From JADJAH01 sp964615795 (GTDB lineage Bacteria; Bacteroidota; Ignavibacteria; Tepidaquicellales; Tepidaquicellaceae), in assembly GCA_964615795.1 (NCBI GenBank), contig CAZTQR010000004.1, positions 1 through 64,000 of the forward strand: DNA of 64,000 nucleotides. The letters run 5' to 3'. Below, piece after piece: positions 42,996 to 52,618 of this stretch. Made by a program: the position numbers and the translations under genes. The notes below the pieces were generated by a model. It was not told the DNA's origin. It searched no databases and saw only the letters and a program-made list of their open reading frames with translations. Within the stretch, counting starts at the first letter, position 1, and each line of letters starts with the position of its first letter.

Positions 42996-44753
42996 ATGAG
43001 AACGATCATGAAAATTGCAGTCAGCGCAATAGTACTATTTCTAACTTTTGGAGGAAGCATGTCCGATGAAAATCAAAGACTGATGCAGATATTCAGCGAT
43101 TATGATGAGTTTAACAAGAGGAATTATCCTATGGGCGCCACTTATGACGGCGATAACAGGTACGATGATCTGGTAACAGACAACTCTGAGGAAGGGATCA
43201 ATGCACGGTACGATTCACTCTCAAATTTCCTTAAAAGACTTTCAGGACTTGATTACAACTCTCTGACAGAATCCAACAAACTTAACTATGATCTTTTTAA
43301 AAGATCTCTTGAGGAAGACTTTGAATTCCGGAGATTCCGGGGGTATCTGATGCCGATGGGTCAGCAGTGGGGAATCCATATAGATGTACCTCAATGGAGT
43401 CAGTATCAGCCGCTGGACAACGCAGATGAATTCAACAAATACTTCACGAGGCTGAGGCAGGTCGGAACCCTTGTTGACAATGACATTGCAAATATGAGAA
43501 AGGGCATGGCAGAAGGCCTTGTTATGCCCAAATTCATTATGGAGCAGACGTTGCCGCAGATCCAGGGGATTATCAGCAAGGATCCCGGTGAGTCTGTATT
43601 CTGGGAAGCGATGAGCAAAGGCAGGGACCTTTCGGATGAACAGCGGGAGTCGCTTTCAAACGAGCTGCGGGAGATCATCTCACAGGACCTCAACCCTGCT
43701 TTTCAGAAACTGTATGATTTTGTCAAGAACGATTATCTCCCTGCATGCAGGAGTGAAGCGGGTATCTGGGCATTGCCTGACGGCAAAGACAGGTATAATC
43801 TGATCGTCAAGTATTACACAACCCTGGACCTCACTTTTGACGAAGTTCACGAAACAGGACTGAAGGAAGTAAACAGGATACTTGGTGAGATGGAGAAGAT
43901 AAAAGATTCTCTTGGATTCAGCGGCAGTGTTCAGGAATTCAATGAGTATATTAAGCATGAACCGGGCATGTTTTACAGCGACAAGGATTCACTCATGAAT
44001 GGTTTCAGGAGCATACTCAGGAAGATGGATTCAAAGCTTCCCGGGCTGTTCGGTAATCTACCCGAAGCGCCTTATGATCTGAAAGAAATGGAGGAGTTCA
44101 GGGCAAAGTCTGCGCCCGCGGCATACTACTACTCTGCGCCTGAAGACAGGTCAAGGCCGGCATACTTTTACGTTAATACATATGACCTTCCCTCAAGGCC
44201 GAAATATACAATGACTGCCCTTGCGTTGCATGAGGCCGTTCCCGGGCACCATCTTCAGATAGCAGTTGCACAGGAACTTAAAGACCTTCCGAAATTCCGC
44301 AGGGACGGCGGTTATACTTCGTTTGTTGAAGGATGGGCGCTTTATGCTGAAAGCCTCGGATATGAAGCCGGAATGTATGATGACCTGTATCAATTGTACG
44401 GCGCACTGATATTTGAAATGTGGCGGGCGTGCCGACTTGTGATTGATACGGGAATTCACGGAAAGCAATGGACAAGGGAGCAGGCGCTTGATTACATGAA
44501 AAAGTACACTGCCAATTCAGATCTGGACATTGCCTCTGAGATCGACAGATATGTTGCATGGCCGGGCCAGGCGCTTGCTTACAAGACGGGTGAGATGAAG
44601 ATCAAACAGATCAGAAAGAAAGCCGAAGATTCGCTCGGTGAGAAATTTGATATTAAGGAATTTCACGATCAGCTTCTGAAGAACGGAGCATTGCCATTGC
44701 CTTTGCTCGAAGCCGGGATGGACAGATGGATCCGCACTAAGCTCGACAGTTAA
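42996..44753 (+). CDS. DUF885 family zinc peptidase-like protein
   Basis: A 585-residue exported protein. The short N-terminal hydrophobic segment (about 4-20) is a signal peptide or anchor. The rest is the helical DUF885 domain with the zinc motif HEAVPGHH (around residue 411) and the downstream EGWALYAESLG (around 446), the two blocks that carry the metal ligands and catalytic Glu. Relatives behave as metallopeptidases. There is no T9SS tail, so it probably stays in the periplasm. It lies between propeller genes 2 and 3 and is 28 bases before the NHL-type T9SS gene, so those two are likely cotranscribed. Confidence 0.9.
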   Translation: MRTIMKIAVSAIVLFLTFGGSMSDENQRLMQIFSDYDEFNKRNYPMGATYDGDNRYDDLVTDNSEEGINARYDSLSNFLKRLSGLDYNSLTESNKLNYDLFKRSLEEDFEFRRFRGYLMPMGQQWGIHIDVPQWSQYQPLDNADEFNKYFTRLRQVGTLVDNDIANMRKGMAEGLVMPKFIMEQTLPQIQGIISKDPGESVFWEAMSKGRDLSDEQRESLSNELREIISQDLNPAFQKLYDFVKNDYLPACRSEAGIWALPDGKDRYNLIVKYYTTLDLTFDEVHETGLKEVNRILGEMEKIKDSLGFSGSVQEFNEYIKHEPGMFYSDKDSLMNGFRSILRKMDSKLPGLFGNLPEAPYDLKEMEEFRAKSAPAAYYYSAPEDRSRPAYFYVNTYDLPSRPKYTMTALALHEAVPGHHLQIAVAQELKDLPKFRRDGGYTSFVEGWALYAESLGYEAGMYDDLYQLYGALIFEMWRACRLVIDTGIHGKQWTREQALDYMKKYTANSDLDIASEIDRYVAWPGQALAYKTGEMKIKQIRKKAEDSLGEKFDIKEFHDQLLKNGALPLPLLEAGMDRWIRTKLDS

Positions 44754-44781
44754 CAGGCTCTTTTTACAAATTCAAATTAAC

Positions 44782-45903
44782 GTGATGATATTTTCTGTTT
44801 CCGCCAAAGCAATGATCCTTATCGCTCTGTTTCAGGCAATTGTTGTTTCAGTTTCATTCATTGATGCAGGAGCGCAATACAGCAGTCCCGAGAGCGTGAC
44901 GTATGATTCAGTCACATCAAAATATTTTATCTCAAATACTGCAAGCAGGATAATCCTGCAGAGGGACAGACAGGGCAACGTAAGCGAGTTTGTCAATGTC
45001 GGAAGTTCCATTCACGGAGTGACCGTCCACGCAAACAAGCTGTATGTGTGCAACGGGACAAGGGTCAGAGGATATGACATTGCCAATGCATCTGAAACAT
45101 TCAATGTTCAGATCAGCGGTTCAACATTCCTCAATGACCTTGCCATCGATGCTTCCGGGATGATGTACGTCTCTGATTTTTCTGCCAGAAGAATTTACAA
45201 AGTGAACACTGCAACACAGGAGTACTGGACATATGTTTCTTCAACCGGCAGTACGCCAAACGGCGTGTATGTAGATGCCGTGAGGAACAGGCTTCTGATC
45301 TGCTGCTGGGGTTCATCTGCTCCAATAAGGTCCGTAAATTTTGCTGACTCATCTATCACTACTCTCGTAACAACTCCTTATTCAAATCTCGACGGCATAT
45401 CGCTTGACAGGAACGACAATGTCTATGTATCAAGCTGGGGAATACAGTCGGTAGTGAAATACGACATAAATTTTGCTCTGTCACCGGTTGTGGTTACCGG
45501 GGGATTGAGCAATCCAGCAGACATATTTGTCAACAAAGCTGCCGACACACTCGCGATTCCGAATGCAGGAAACAACACAGTCACGTTTTTCAACACAGGT
45601 ACTGCCTCATCAATACAAAGCACAGGAGGCCAGCTGCCTGAAGGAATTGAACTCCGGCAGAATTATCCGAATCCTTTCAATCCCGCAACCACTATAAGGT
45701 TCTCGCTTGGGAGAACAGAAGCCGCTGCTCTTCGCATTTACGATGCTTCTGGAAAGATGGCGGTTGAGGAGTTCTTCGGCATTCTTGCAAAGGGCGAGTA
45801 CAAGTATGAATTCAATGCATCGGGACTTCCTTCGGGAGCGTATTTCTATGAACTTCAAAGCGGGGATGTTTCGCTGAGAAGGATGATGTTGCTGATCAGG
45901 TGA
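44782..45903 (+). CDS. NHL/SMP-30-like propeller protein with T9SS sorting domain
   Basis: A 373-residue secreted protein. Signal peptide about 1-31 (ALFQAIVVSVSFIDAGA). Propeller repeats of the NHL/SMP-30 type are visible, for example NDLAIDASGMMYVSDFSARRIYKVN (about 111-135), DGISLDRNDNVYVSSWG and PADIFVNKAADTLAIPNAG. The last 85 residues form the sorting domain (QNYPNPFNPATTIRFSL ... RRMMLLIR). Located 28 bases after the DUF885 gene. It may bind a ligand or a partner at the cell surface. Confidence 0.87.
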   Translation: MMIFSVSAKAMILIALFQAIVVSVSFIDAGAQYSSPESVTYDSVTSKYFISNTASRIILQRDRQGNVSEFVNVGSSIHGVTVHANKLYVCNGTRVRGYDIANASETFNVQISGSTFLNDLAIDASGMMYVSDFSARRIYKVNTATQEYWTYVSSTGSTPNGVYVDAVRNRLLICCWGSSAPIRSVNFADSSITTLVTTPYSNLDGISLDRNDNVYVSSWGIQSVVKYDINFALSPVVVTGGLSNPADIFVNKAADTLAIPNAGNNTVTFFNTGTASSIQSTGGQLPEGIELRQNYPNPFNPATTIRFSLGRTEAAALRIYDASGKMAVEEFFGILAKGEYKYEFNASGLPSGAYFYELQSGDVSLRRMMLLIR

Positions 45904-45917
45904 GCTTTGCATGGATA

Positions 45918-45946
45918 CCGAAAAATTGCGTTGACAATTTCTTCGG
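45918..45946 (+). other. Hairpin downstream of the NHL/SMP-30-like gene
   Basis: CCGAAAAATTG pairs with CAATTTCTTCGG around a 6-base loop, with no T run after it. A weak terminator or an mRNA-stabilising structure. Confidence 0.4.
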
Positions 45947-45955
45947 CTTAGTCTA

Positions 45956-45986
45956 TTGCTTATCAAAATCAGCAAGGTTAACTTGA
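45956..45986 (+). promoter_or_regulatory. Promoter for propeller proteins 3 and 4
   Basis: TTG (45956-45958), 20-base spacer, TAACTTGA (45979-45986), the variant -7 class. The next gene is only 37 bases after propeller gene 3, so both likely use this promoter. Confidence 0.5.
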
Positions 45987-46015
45987 CCAAAATTTTTTGA
46001 AATTTACAAATCTTA

Positions 46016-48424
46016 ATGAGAAAGAGGTTTCCCGCCTTTTTGCTTGCAATGCTCATTGCTTTCCTTAATGCAGGCATTTCACTTTCACAAGGCCTTAACA
46101 GCGTTACATCCCCGGACGGAATTCATGTACTTGCCGCAGGCAATAACGGAAAGATCTACAGATCACTTGATGCAGGAAATTCCTGGAGCGTTTACACCCT
46201 TTCTTCTGACAATCTGAACAGTATTGCATCATACGGAAATGATGTATGGATTGCCGGAAACGCCGGTAATGTTTACAGGACCACCAAGACACTCTCTCAC
46301 ATCAGCACGGTATTCACCGGGCTGAATTTCAAGATAAACTGCGTGACCTTTCTGAACTCCTCAACAGGTTTCATCTGCGGAGACGGCGGTGCGGTATATA
46401 AGACAAATGACGGAGGTGCTACGTGGGCGGGCTCATCTTCAGGCATATCCGGAACTGACCTTAACGGCATCAGTTTCGCGGATGCGCTCAACGGAGTGAC
46501 TGTAGGAGATAACGGCGCAGTATTTGTCACGCAAGACGGCGGTGCGACATGGAACGTTGAATCAGTTCCGACGAGCAGGAATCTGCTGAAGGCAAAGTGT
46601 TTTGCGGAAGGCATTATCGCAGTCGGAGAATTCGGTACAGTAATCACGAAAGAAGGAAAAGGAAGCTGGCAAACTGTTGCTACAAGGACAGTCAGCGATA
46701 TTAGGGGAGTGAGCGGCACTTCATTTGCAAATGCTAAGGTTTGCGGCGGCGGTGGATTTATCCGAAACAACACCAACGGAAAGACCAACTTCTTCAACTT
46801 CGAGATCAATCCGATGCTTGCAAATCTTGTTGATGTATTCACTTATGATGCAAACAAGTCGTTTGCAGTCAGCAGTCTGAACTATGCCGTAATAAGGACT
46901 ACCAACGGAGGAACGAGCTGGAGCCTTCCGTCGGGAGCAACCGTAGCCTACAACTGGGTGCAGAAAATAAATCCCGGAAGCGGCATTGGCAATAATCTCT
47001 GCATGCATCCGTTTGACAGGAACACAGCTTACGTTGTTTACGGAAACAAGGTCTATGTAAGCCGTGACAGGGGAGAGAGCTGGGCACAGATCGCCACAAT
47101 TTCAATCGGCAGCAGAGCACATTCATTTTACGTTACACCGCTTGACACAAACGTATGGGTGGCGGCAATAGAGAGCACACCGGACAAGGTTGTAAGGTCA
47201 ACAGATTACGGAGCAACATGGTCAACAATATTGTCATACAATTTCAGCAGTTACGGCCAGCCGCTTGAAATGGATCAGAACATTCCGGGAACATTTTATT
47301 ATGCACCTGACGGAACAACCACAGGGTTCTTCAAGTCAACCGACAACGGCGCCTCTTTCACTTCGGTAAGTAACAATAATCCGTTCACAAGTCCGTGCGA
47401 CATAATTGCCATGTGGGACAGTTCTGAAGTTCTTTATGTTGGCGATGACGGTGCGGACATTTACAAATCCACCAACAACGGAGTAAACTGGACTCTCGTT
47501 AAGCCGACTTCTTCATCTGAAGTGCCTTCAATGTGCAACACTGTGTTTGACAAGAGTATTTGCTATGCTACAACCTGGAGCAGCAGTCAGGTCTTCAGAA
47601 CAGTGAACTACGGATCAAACTGGAATACCGTTTCCACAAATTCCGGCAGCGGCTGGGGCTCTGACCTTTGCAGGGAAGATCCCAATGTAGTGTTGACAGG
47701 TAATTACGGATCACAGTCATATCTTACCACGAACGGGGGCGCTAACTTCTTCAATGTCAATACAGGCCTCAGCGGCGCAGGTGCGGGAATAATGGTTCCG
47801 GAAAGAGGCTGGATGCTCAACATGCAGACCTCAAGCCTCTTCAAGCTTACAATAACATATTCAGTCCCTGCAAGCAATCTTTCCGCTTACACTGTCAGCG
47901 TCAAAGCGGCCACAGAAGGTATGTACAGTCCCGTGTTCAATTCAACCAGCATTGATGACAAGCTATCGGTCATAATCAGAAATGCAGTTTCACCCTTTAA
48001 TGTGGTTGATTCGGTTTACACGACTTTTGATTCTCTTACACTTCAGGGATCGAATCTCAACATACTCCCGGCAGGAAATTATTACATTGTGCTTAAGCAC
48101 AGAAACGGACTGGAAACATGGAGCAAGGCGGGAGGTGTCGCCCTCGGTTCAGGGAATGTCAGTTATGATTTTACATCGGCTCAATCTCAGGCCTACGGTA
48201 ACAACCTTGTCCAGAAAGGAACCGCATATTGCATATACTCCGGTAATGTAAATCAGGACGACATCATAGACGGCATTGACCTTGTTGCAATTGACAACGA
48301 TGCATTTGCGTTTGCATCCGGCAACCTTGTGACTGACCTCAACGGCGATGAGGCAGTTGACGGATCTGACCTTGCAATATGTGACGGCAACGCAAGCAAC
48401 TTCATCGGAGTAGTGAGGCCGTAA
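46016..48424 (+). CDS. YCF48-like beta-propeller protein 3 with dockerin-like C-terminal module
   Basis: An 802-residue secreted protein. Signal peptide about 1-24 (LLAMLIAFLNAGISLSQ), then GLNSVTSPDG. The propeller part matches paralogues 1, 2, 4 and 5, including CGGGGFIRNN and SPCDI blocks. Instead of the sorting domain, the last 180 residues carry a beta-rich part (KLSVVIRNAVSPFNVVDSV ... YIVLKHRNGLETWSKAGG) and then two calcium-binding-like repeats (GNVNQDDIIDGIDLVAIDND and TDLNGDEAVDGSDLAICDGN). This resembles a dockerin. The same module ends propeller protein 5, so it was probably exchanged as a unit. Confidence 0.85.
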   Translation: MRKRFPAFLLAMLIAFLNAGISLSQGLNSVTSPDGIHVLAAGNNGKIYRSLDAGNSWSVYTLSSDNLNSIASYGNDVWIAGNAGNVYRTTKTLSHISTVFTGLNFKINCVTFLNSSTGFICGDGGAVYKTNDGGATWAGSSSGISGTDLNGISFADALNGVTVGDNGAVFVTQDGGATWNVESVPTSRNLLKAKCFAEGIIAVGEFGTVITKEGKGSWQTVATRTVSDIRGVSGTSFANAKVCGGGGFIRNNTNGKTNFFNFEINPMLANLVDVFTYDANKSFAVSSLNYAVIRTTNGGTSWSLPSGATVAYNWVQKINPGSGIGNNLCMHPFDRNTAYVVYGNKVYVSRDRGESWAQIATISIGSRAHSFYVTPLDTNVWVAAIESTPDKVVRSTDYGATWSTILSYNFSSYGQPLEMDQNIPGTFYYAPDGTTTGFFKSTDNGASFTSVSNNNPFTSPCDIIAMWDSSEVLYVGDDGADIYKSTNNGVNWTLVKPTSSSEVPSMCNTVFDKSICYATTWSSSQVFRTVNYGSNWNTVSTNSGSGWGSDLCREDPNVVLTGNYGSQSYLTTNGGANFFNVNTGLSGAGAGIMVPERGWMLNMQTSSLFKLTITYSVPASNLSAYTVSVKAATEGMYSPVFNSTSIDDKLSVIIRNAVSPFNVVDSVYTTFDSLTLQGSNLNILPAGNYYIVLKHRNGLETWSKAGGVALGSGNVSYDFTSAQSQAYGNNLVQKGTAYCIYSGNVNQDDIIDGIDLVAIDNDAFAFASGNLVTDLNGDEAVDGSDLAICDGNASNFIGVVRP

Positions 48425-48461
48425 TTCCAATGAATTTAATTCATCAATCACAATAAGCAAA

Positions 48462-50615
48462 ATGAAGAAAGTTACACTCCTTCTTGCAATGCTGACGTTT
48501 GCATTGCTGAACTCCTCGGCGACGGTTATTGCTCAGGGATTGAACAGCATTACCACTCCTGACGGTGTGAATGTAATTGCTGTGGGAAATCTCGGAAAGA
48601 TATTCAGGTCAACAAATGCCGGCTCGAGCTGGGCAAGCTACACAAACAACACGGACAATCTGAACAGTGTAACATCATTCGGAAATGATGTATGGATCGC
48701 AGGCAGTGCGGGGAATGTTTACAAGACAACAAAATCAATTTCCCCTGTAACGAGCGTAAACGTCGGAGAGGCATTCAGGATCAATTCAATACATTTCGTA
48801 AGCCAGTCTGTCGGTTACCTTTGCGGTGACGGCGGAAAGGTTTACAAGTCAGTCAACGGAGGCGCAAACTGGACGGCGGCATCTGCCGGCATAGGCTCTG
48901 AGAATCTTAACGGAATAAATTTCCTCGACGAGCAGAAAGGTGTTCTGGTTGGTGATGCCGGAAAGTTGTATCTGACCAACGACGGCGGTACGACATGGAC
49001 ACCGCAGGTATCCGGTGTTACAAGGGACCTTCTGAAGGCCAAGTATTTTGCAGACGGGATTGCAGTAACAGGCGAGTGGGGAGTGATCCTCACGAAGGAA
49101 GGAACAGGTGACTGGACAAGTGTTGTGACAAGGACAGACAGTGACATAAGGGGAATCAGCGGAACGGCATTCAATGAAATGCATGTATGCGGAGGCGGAG
49201 GATTCATCAGGAACAACAAGAACGGAAGAACCAACTTTTTCAATTTTGAGATCAATCCGATGCTCGCTAATCTGGTTGACATATATTACCATGACACCAA
49301 TCTTGGATTTGCGGTGAGCAGTCTTAACAATGTTGTGATAAAGACCACGAACGGCGGTACAAGCTGGGAGATGACAGCCGGCGCGACTGTGGCGTTCAAC
49401 TGGGTAATGAAGATAAACCCTGCCAGCGGCATCGGCAACAATCTTTGCATGCATCCTTATGACAGGAACACGGCGTATGTGGTTTACGGTAACAAGGTGT
49501 ATGTGAGCCGTGACAGGGGCGACAACTGGACACAGATCGCGACAATTTCAATCGGAACCCGCGCACACTCTTTTTATGTAACGCCGCTTGATACAAACGT
49601 GTGGGTTGCAGCGATTGAGAGTTCGCCCGACAAGGTTGTGAGGTCAACAGACTACGGTGCAACATGGAACACAATACTCTCATACAACTTCAGTTCATAC
49701 GGACAGCCGCTGGAAATGGATCAGAACAATCCCGGAACATTTTATTATGCGCCGGACGGATCATCAACAGGTTTCTTCAAGTCAACAGATAACGGTGCAA
49801 CATTCACTTCGGTCAGTAACAGCAATCCATTCACAAGCCCCTGCGACATCATTGTAATGTGGGACAGTTCGCATGTGCTTTATGTGGGAGATGACGGCGC
49901 AGATATTTTCAAGTCATCAAACAACGGTGCAAACTGGTCACTCGTAAAACCGTCTTCGTCATCGGAAGTGCCTTCGATGTGCAACTCGGTGTTTGACCAA
50001 AGCATCTGCTATGCAACTACGTGGGGGAGCAGTCAGGTGTACAGGACCATAAACCACGGAGACAACTGGTCAATAGTTTCCGTAAATTCCGGAAGCGGCT
50101 GGGGTTCCGACCTTTGCCATGAAGACCCGAATGTTGTACTGACAGGAAACTATGGAACTCAGGCATATCTGACGACAAACGGCGGAGCGAATTTTTTCAA
50201 TATAAATTCAGGGCTGGGCGGAGCAGGTGCGGGAATTATGGTTCCTGAAAGGGGATGGATGTTAAATATGCAGACTTCCGCTCTGTATAAACTGAACATC
50301 ACTTACTCAGTGCTTACGACTGCCAATGAAAGCCAGCTGTCAAATAATGCAGACAGTTACCAGCTATCCCAGAACTATCCTAATCCGTTCAATCCTGCAA
50401 CGATGATAAAGTTCAGCATGCCTGCATCAGGCAATGTATCGCTGAAAGTGTATGATCAGCTTGGCAGAGAAGTGGCTGTGCTTAGCGACGGATACAGGAC
50501 GGCCGGAACGTACGAAGTCAGCTTTGACGCATCAGGTTTGAGTTCGGGCGTTTATTTCTACAAATTTCAGGGCGAATCTTTTTCTGAAACAAAGAAGATG
50601 CTTCTCGTGAAATAA
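48462..50615 (+). CDS. YCF48-like beta-propeller protein 4 with T9SS sorting domain
   Basis: A 717-residue secreted protein, closest to paralogue 3 in the propeller part (long shared stretches such as NLCMHPYDRNTAYVVYGNKV and MVPERGWMLNMQTS). Signal peptide about 1-25 (ending SSATVIAQ). CGGGGFIRNN and SPCDI blocks present. The end is the T9SS sorting domain (NYPNPFNPATMIKFSMP ... KKMLLVK). Sits 37 bases after gene 3, so the pair look like a tandem duplication in which one copy has kept and the other has replaced its C-terminal module. Confidence 0.88.
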   Translation: MKKVTLLLAMLTFALLNSSATVIAQGLNSITTPDGVNVIAVGNLGKIFRSTNAGSSWASYTNNTDNLNSVTSFGNDVWIAGSAGNVYKTTKSISPVTSVNVGEAFRINSIHFVSQSVGYLCGDGGKVYKSVNGGANWTAASAGIGSENLNGINFLDEQKGVLVGDAGKLYLTNDGGTTWTPQVSGVTRDLLKAKYFADGIAVTGEWGVILTKEGTGDWTSVVTRTDSDIRGISGTAFNEMHVCGGGGFIRNNKNGRTNFFNFEINPMLANLVDIYYHDTNLGFAVSSLNNVVIKTTNGGTSWEMTAGATVAFNWVMKINPASGIGNNLCMHPYDRNTAYVVYGNKVYVSRDRGDNWTQIATISIGTRAHSFYVTPLDTNVWVAAIESSPDKVVRSTDYGATWNTILSYNFSSYGQPLEMDQNNPGTFYYAPDGSSTGFFKSTDNGATFTSVSNSNPFTSPCDIIVMWDSSHVLYVGDDGADIFKSSNNGANWSLVKPSSSSEVPSMCNSVFDQSICYATTWGSSQVYRTINHGDNWSIVSVNSGSGWGSDLCHEDPNVVLTGNYGTQAYLTTNGGANFFNINSGLGGAGAGIMVPERGWMLNMQTSALYKLNITYSVLTTANESQLSNNADSYQLSQNYPNPFNPATMIKFSMPASGNVSLKVYDQLGREVAVLSDGYRTAGTYEVSFDASGLSSGVYFYKFQGESFSETKKMLLVK

Positions 50616-50656
50616 CTTCACGGGGCGCAAGTCAATTTTTGGAAGCACACAGATCT

Positions 50657-50699
50657 GATCCCTCTCCACTTAGTTAGAGTGGACGGGGATCATTTCTTT
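50657..50699 (+). terminator. Intrinsic terminator after propeller gene 4
   Basis: GATCC...TCCACT pairs with AGTGGA...GGATC (50657-50691), followed by a T-rich tract. Confidence 0.75.
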
Positions 50700-50737
50700 T
50701 TTCAATAGAATTTGAATCTGACAATTATTTATAAGCT

Positions 50738-52474
50738 ATGAAGAGAAGAGACATGCTTAAGAAGGCTATCGGAGGCGGAGCATTGATGGCCGTCGCAAAT
50801 CCCATCGGCCTTCTGACCGGGTCATCGAATGTTTCGGCAGAACCAAAGTCTGTGGGCAATCCGCTAAGGTTTCCACCTGTTTTTACAAACGGCGGCAATA
50901 TGACGCTGACCGAGACCAACGTAACAGTATGGCCCGGGCAGAACACACAGGCAATGGTTATCAACGGTTCATATCCCGGACCTTCCGTTGTGATCCAAAA
51001 GGGATCGGTCTTTACTGCGAACTTTGTCAATCAGCTTAATGAACCCGCTACGATACACTGGCATGGAGTTTCCACACCGGAAGCAATGGACGGCCATCCA
51101 AAGGACGCAATACCTCCGGGCGGCAATTTCACTTACACATTTCCCGTTGAGAACCGGGGAGGGACATACTTCTACCACGCTCATGCCGACATGAGAACTG
51201 CAGAGCAGGTATTCAAAGGATTTGCCGGCTTCTTCATTGTAGATGATCCTGCCGAGCTTCAGCTCAATCTGCCCCGCGGAAATTTTGACATACCGTTGTG
51301 TCTGCAGGACCACAGAGTGGCAGACATTCCGCAGTTTACTTACAACGCCAACATGGAAGATATTACATTCGGATATCTTGGCGACACTGTGCTTGTGAAC
51401 GGCACGCCTGATGCATACTTCGAAGTTAACAGAACCCTTTACAGATTCCGCGTGCTCAACGGTTCTAATGCGAGAGTTTATAAGATTGCATTTTCAGATA
51501 ACCGGGCATTCCGGATAATTGCCAGTGACGGCGGACTGAAGGACGAAGCGGTTGAAGCTACCTCTTTCTTCTTATCACCTGGTGAAAGAGTTGACATACT
51601 TGCCGACTTTTCTCCATATACAATCGGTCAAAGCGTAACTCTTAAATCTCAGGCTTTTTCCGCTCCCGGGATGGGAACATACAGGCAGGGGACAGAGCTG
51701 AATATCATAAGGTTTGATATAACAGGCAATCAGTCATCCGGCGGAGTAGTGCCTGCAACAATGCCTCCGATCACATATTACAATCCGGCGGAAGTAAAGA
51801 CGGTAAGAAACTTCGTACTTTCAATGACCGGCGGGAGTATGAACATGCATAAGATCAACGGTCTCTCGTTTGAGTTGCTGAGGATCGACTGGGAAACACC
51901 TCTCAATTCACTTGAGGAATGGAAGATAGTCAATGCGACGAACAACATTCACCCGATGCATTCCCATGAAGCGCAGTTTCAGGTTTATTCTCGAAACGGA
52001 AACACGAACCTCCCTCCGGTTGACAAAGGCTGGAAAGACACTGTGCTGGTTTATCCGTTCGAGACAGTGAGAACTCTTATAAAATTCACGCAATACAGAG
52101 GAATATTTCTTTACCATTGCCATAATCTTGAGCATGAAGATGACGGCATGATGCTCAACTTCAAGATCGTAGATCCTGTCGGAATAAGCGAGCAGGGAGA
52201 GCAGGTGCCGGACAGCTTCAGACTGCATCAGAATTTTCCCAATCCCTTCAATCCCACAACCAAGATCAGGTTTGAACTCGACAAAGGGGCTGATGTGGAA
52301 ATGAATGTGTATGATGTAATGGGCAGGTTAGTGGGCGTGCTTGCTGACGGCTTTGTTCCCTCCGGAATGCATGAAGTTGTATTCAGCGGTTCGGGGCTTT
52401 CATCCGGAGAGTACTTCCTCAGAATGTCGGTTGAAGGAAGTGTTCGGACAATCAAAATGACTTTAAAAAAATAA
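50738..52474 (+). CDS. Multicopper oxidase with Tat signal and T9SS sorting domain
   Basis: A 578-residue copper oxidase. The N-terminus is a twin-arginine signal (KRRDMLKKAIGGGALMAVA). Cupredoxin copper ligands are intact: HWHG (107-110), HAH (147-149), HPMHSH (about 404-409) and HCHNLEHEDDGMM (about 460-472), which supplies the type 1 copper ligands including the axial Met. This fits a laccase/CueO-like enzyme that oxidises metals or phenols using oxygen. The last 85 residues are a T9SS sorting domain (NFPNPFNPTTKIRFELD ... IKMTLKK). A Tat-exported folded enzyme that is then sorted by T9SS is unusual. Confidence 0.92.
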   Translation: MKRRDMLKKAIGGGALMAVANPIGLLTGSSNVSAEPKSVGNPLRFPPVFTNGGNMTLTETNVTVWPGQNTQAMVINGSYPGPSVVIQKGSVFTANFVNQLNEPATIHWHGVSTPEAMDGHPKDAIPPGGNFTYTFPVENRGGTYFYHAHADMRTAEQVFKGFAGFFIVDDPAELQLNLPRGNFDIPLCLQDHRVADIPQFTYNANMEDITFGYLGDTVLVNGTPDAYFEVNRTLYRFRVLNGSNARVYKIAFSDNRAFRIIASDGGLKDEAVEATSFFLSPGERVDILADFSPYTIGQSVTLKSQAFSAPGMGTYRQGTELNIIRFDITGNQSSGGVVPATMPPITYYNPAEVKTVRNFVLSMTGGSMNMHKINGLSFELLRIDWETPLNSLEEWKIVNATNNIHPMHSHEAQFQVYSRNGNTNLPPVDKGWKDTVLVYPFETVRTLIKFTQYRGIFLYHCHNLEHEDDGMMLNFKIVDPVGISEQGEQVPDSFRLHQNFPNPFNPTTKIRFELDKGADVEMNVYDVMGRLVGVLADGFVPSGMHEVVFSGSGLSSGEYFLRMSVEGSVRTIKMTLKK

Positions 52475-52545
52475 TGCGGAGATGTCTCAAGCGTGCAGAA
52501 GCAATAACTGCAATCAGTGAATACTGATCAAAAAGGGCTTTGATA

Positions 52546-52576
52546 TTGCTTAAAAAAATCAGTACTCATATTTTGA
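52546..52576 (+). promoter_or_regulatory. Promoter for propeller protein 5
   Basis: TTG (52546-52548), 20-base spacer, TATTTTGA (52569-52576), the variant -7 class, 42 bases before the ATG. Confidence 0.5.
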
Positions 52577-52618
52577 GGCACTCCATTTTTTCCATCATTT
52601 ACAAATCAACCAATTAAA

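Noticed and set aside
46297..49454. Long antisense open frames inside the propeller genes (for example 46297-46842 and 48849-49454).
   Set aside because: They run opposite to well-supported genes and recur at matching places in the paralogues, as expected from repeated codon patterns; no start signals or protein-like features.
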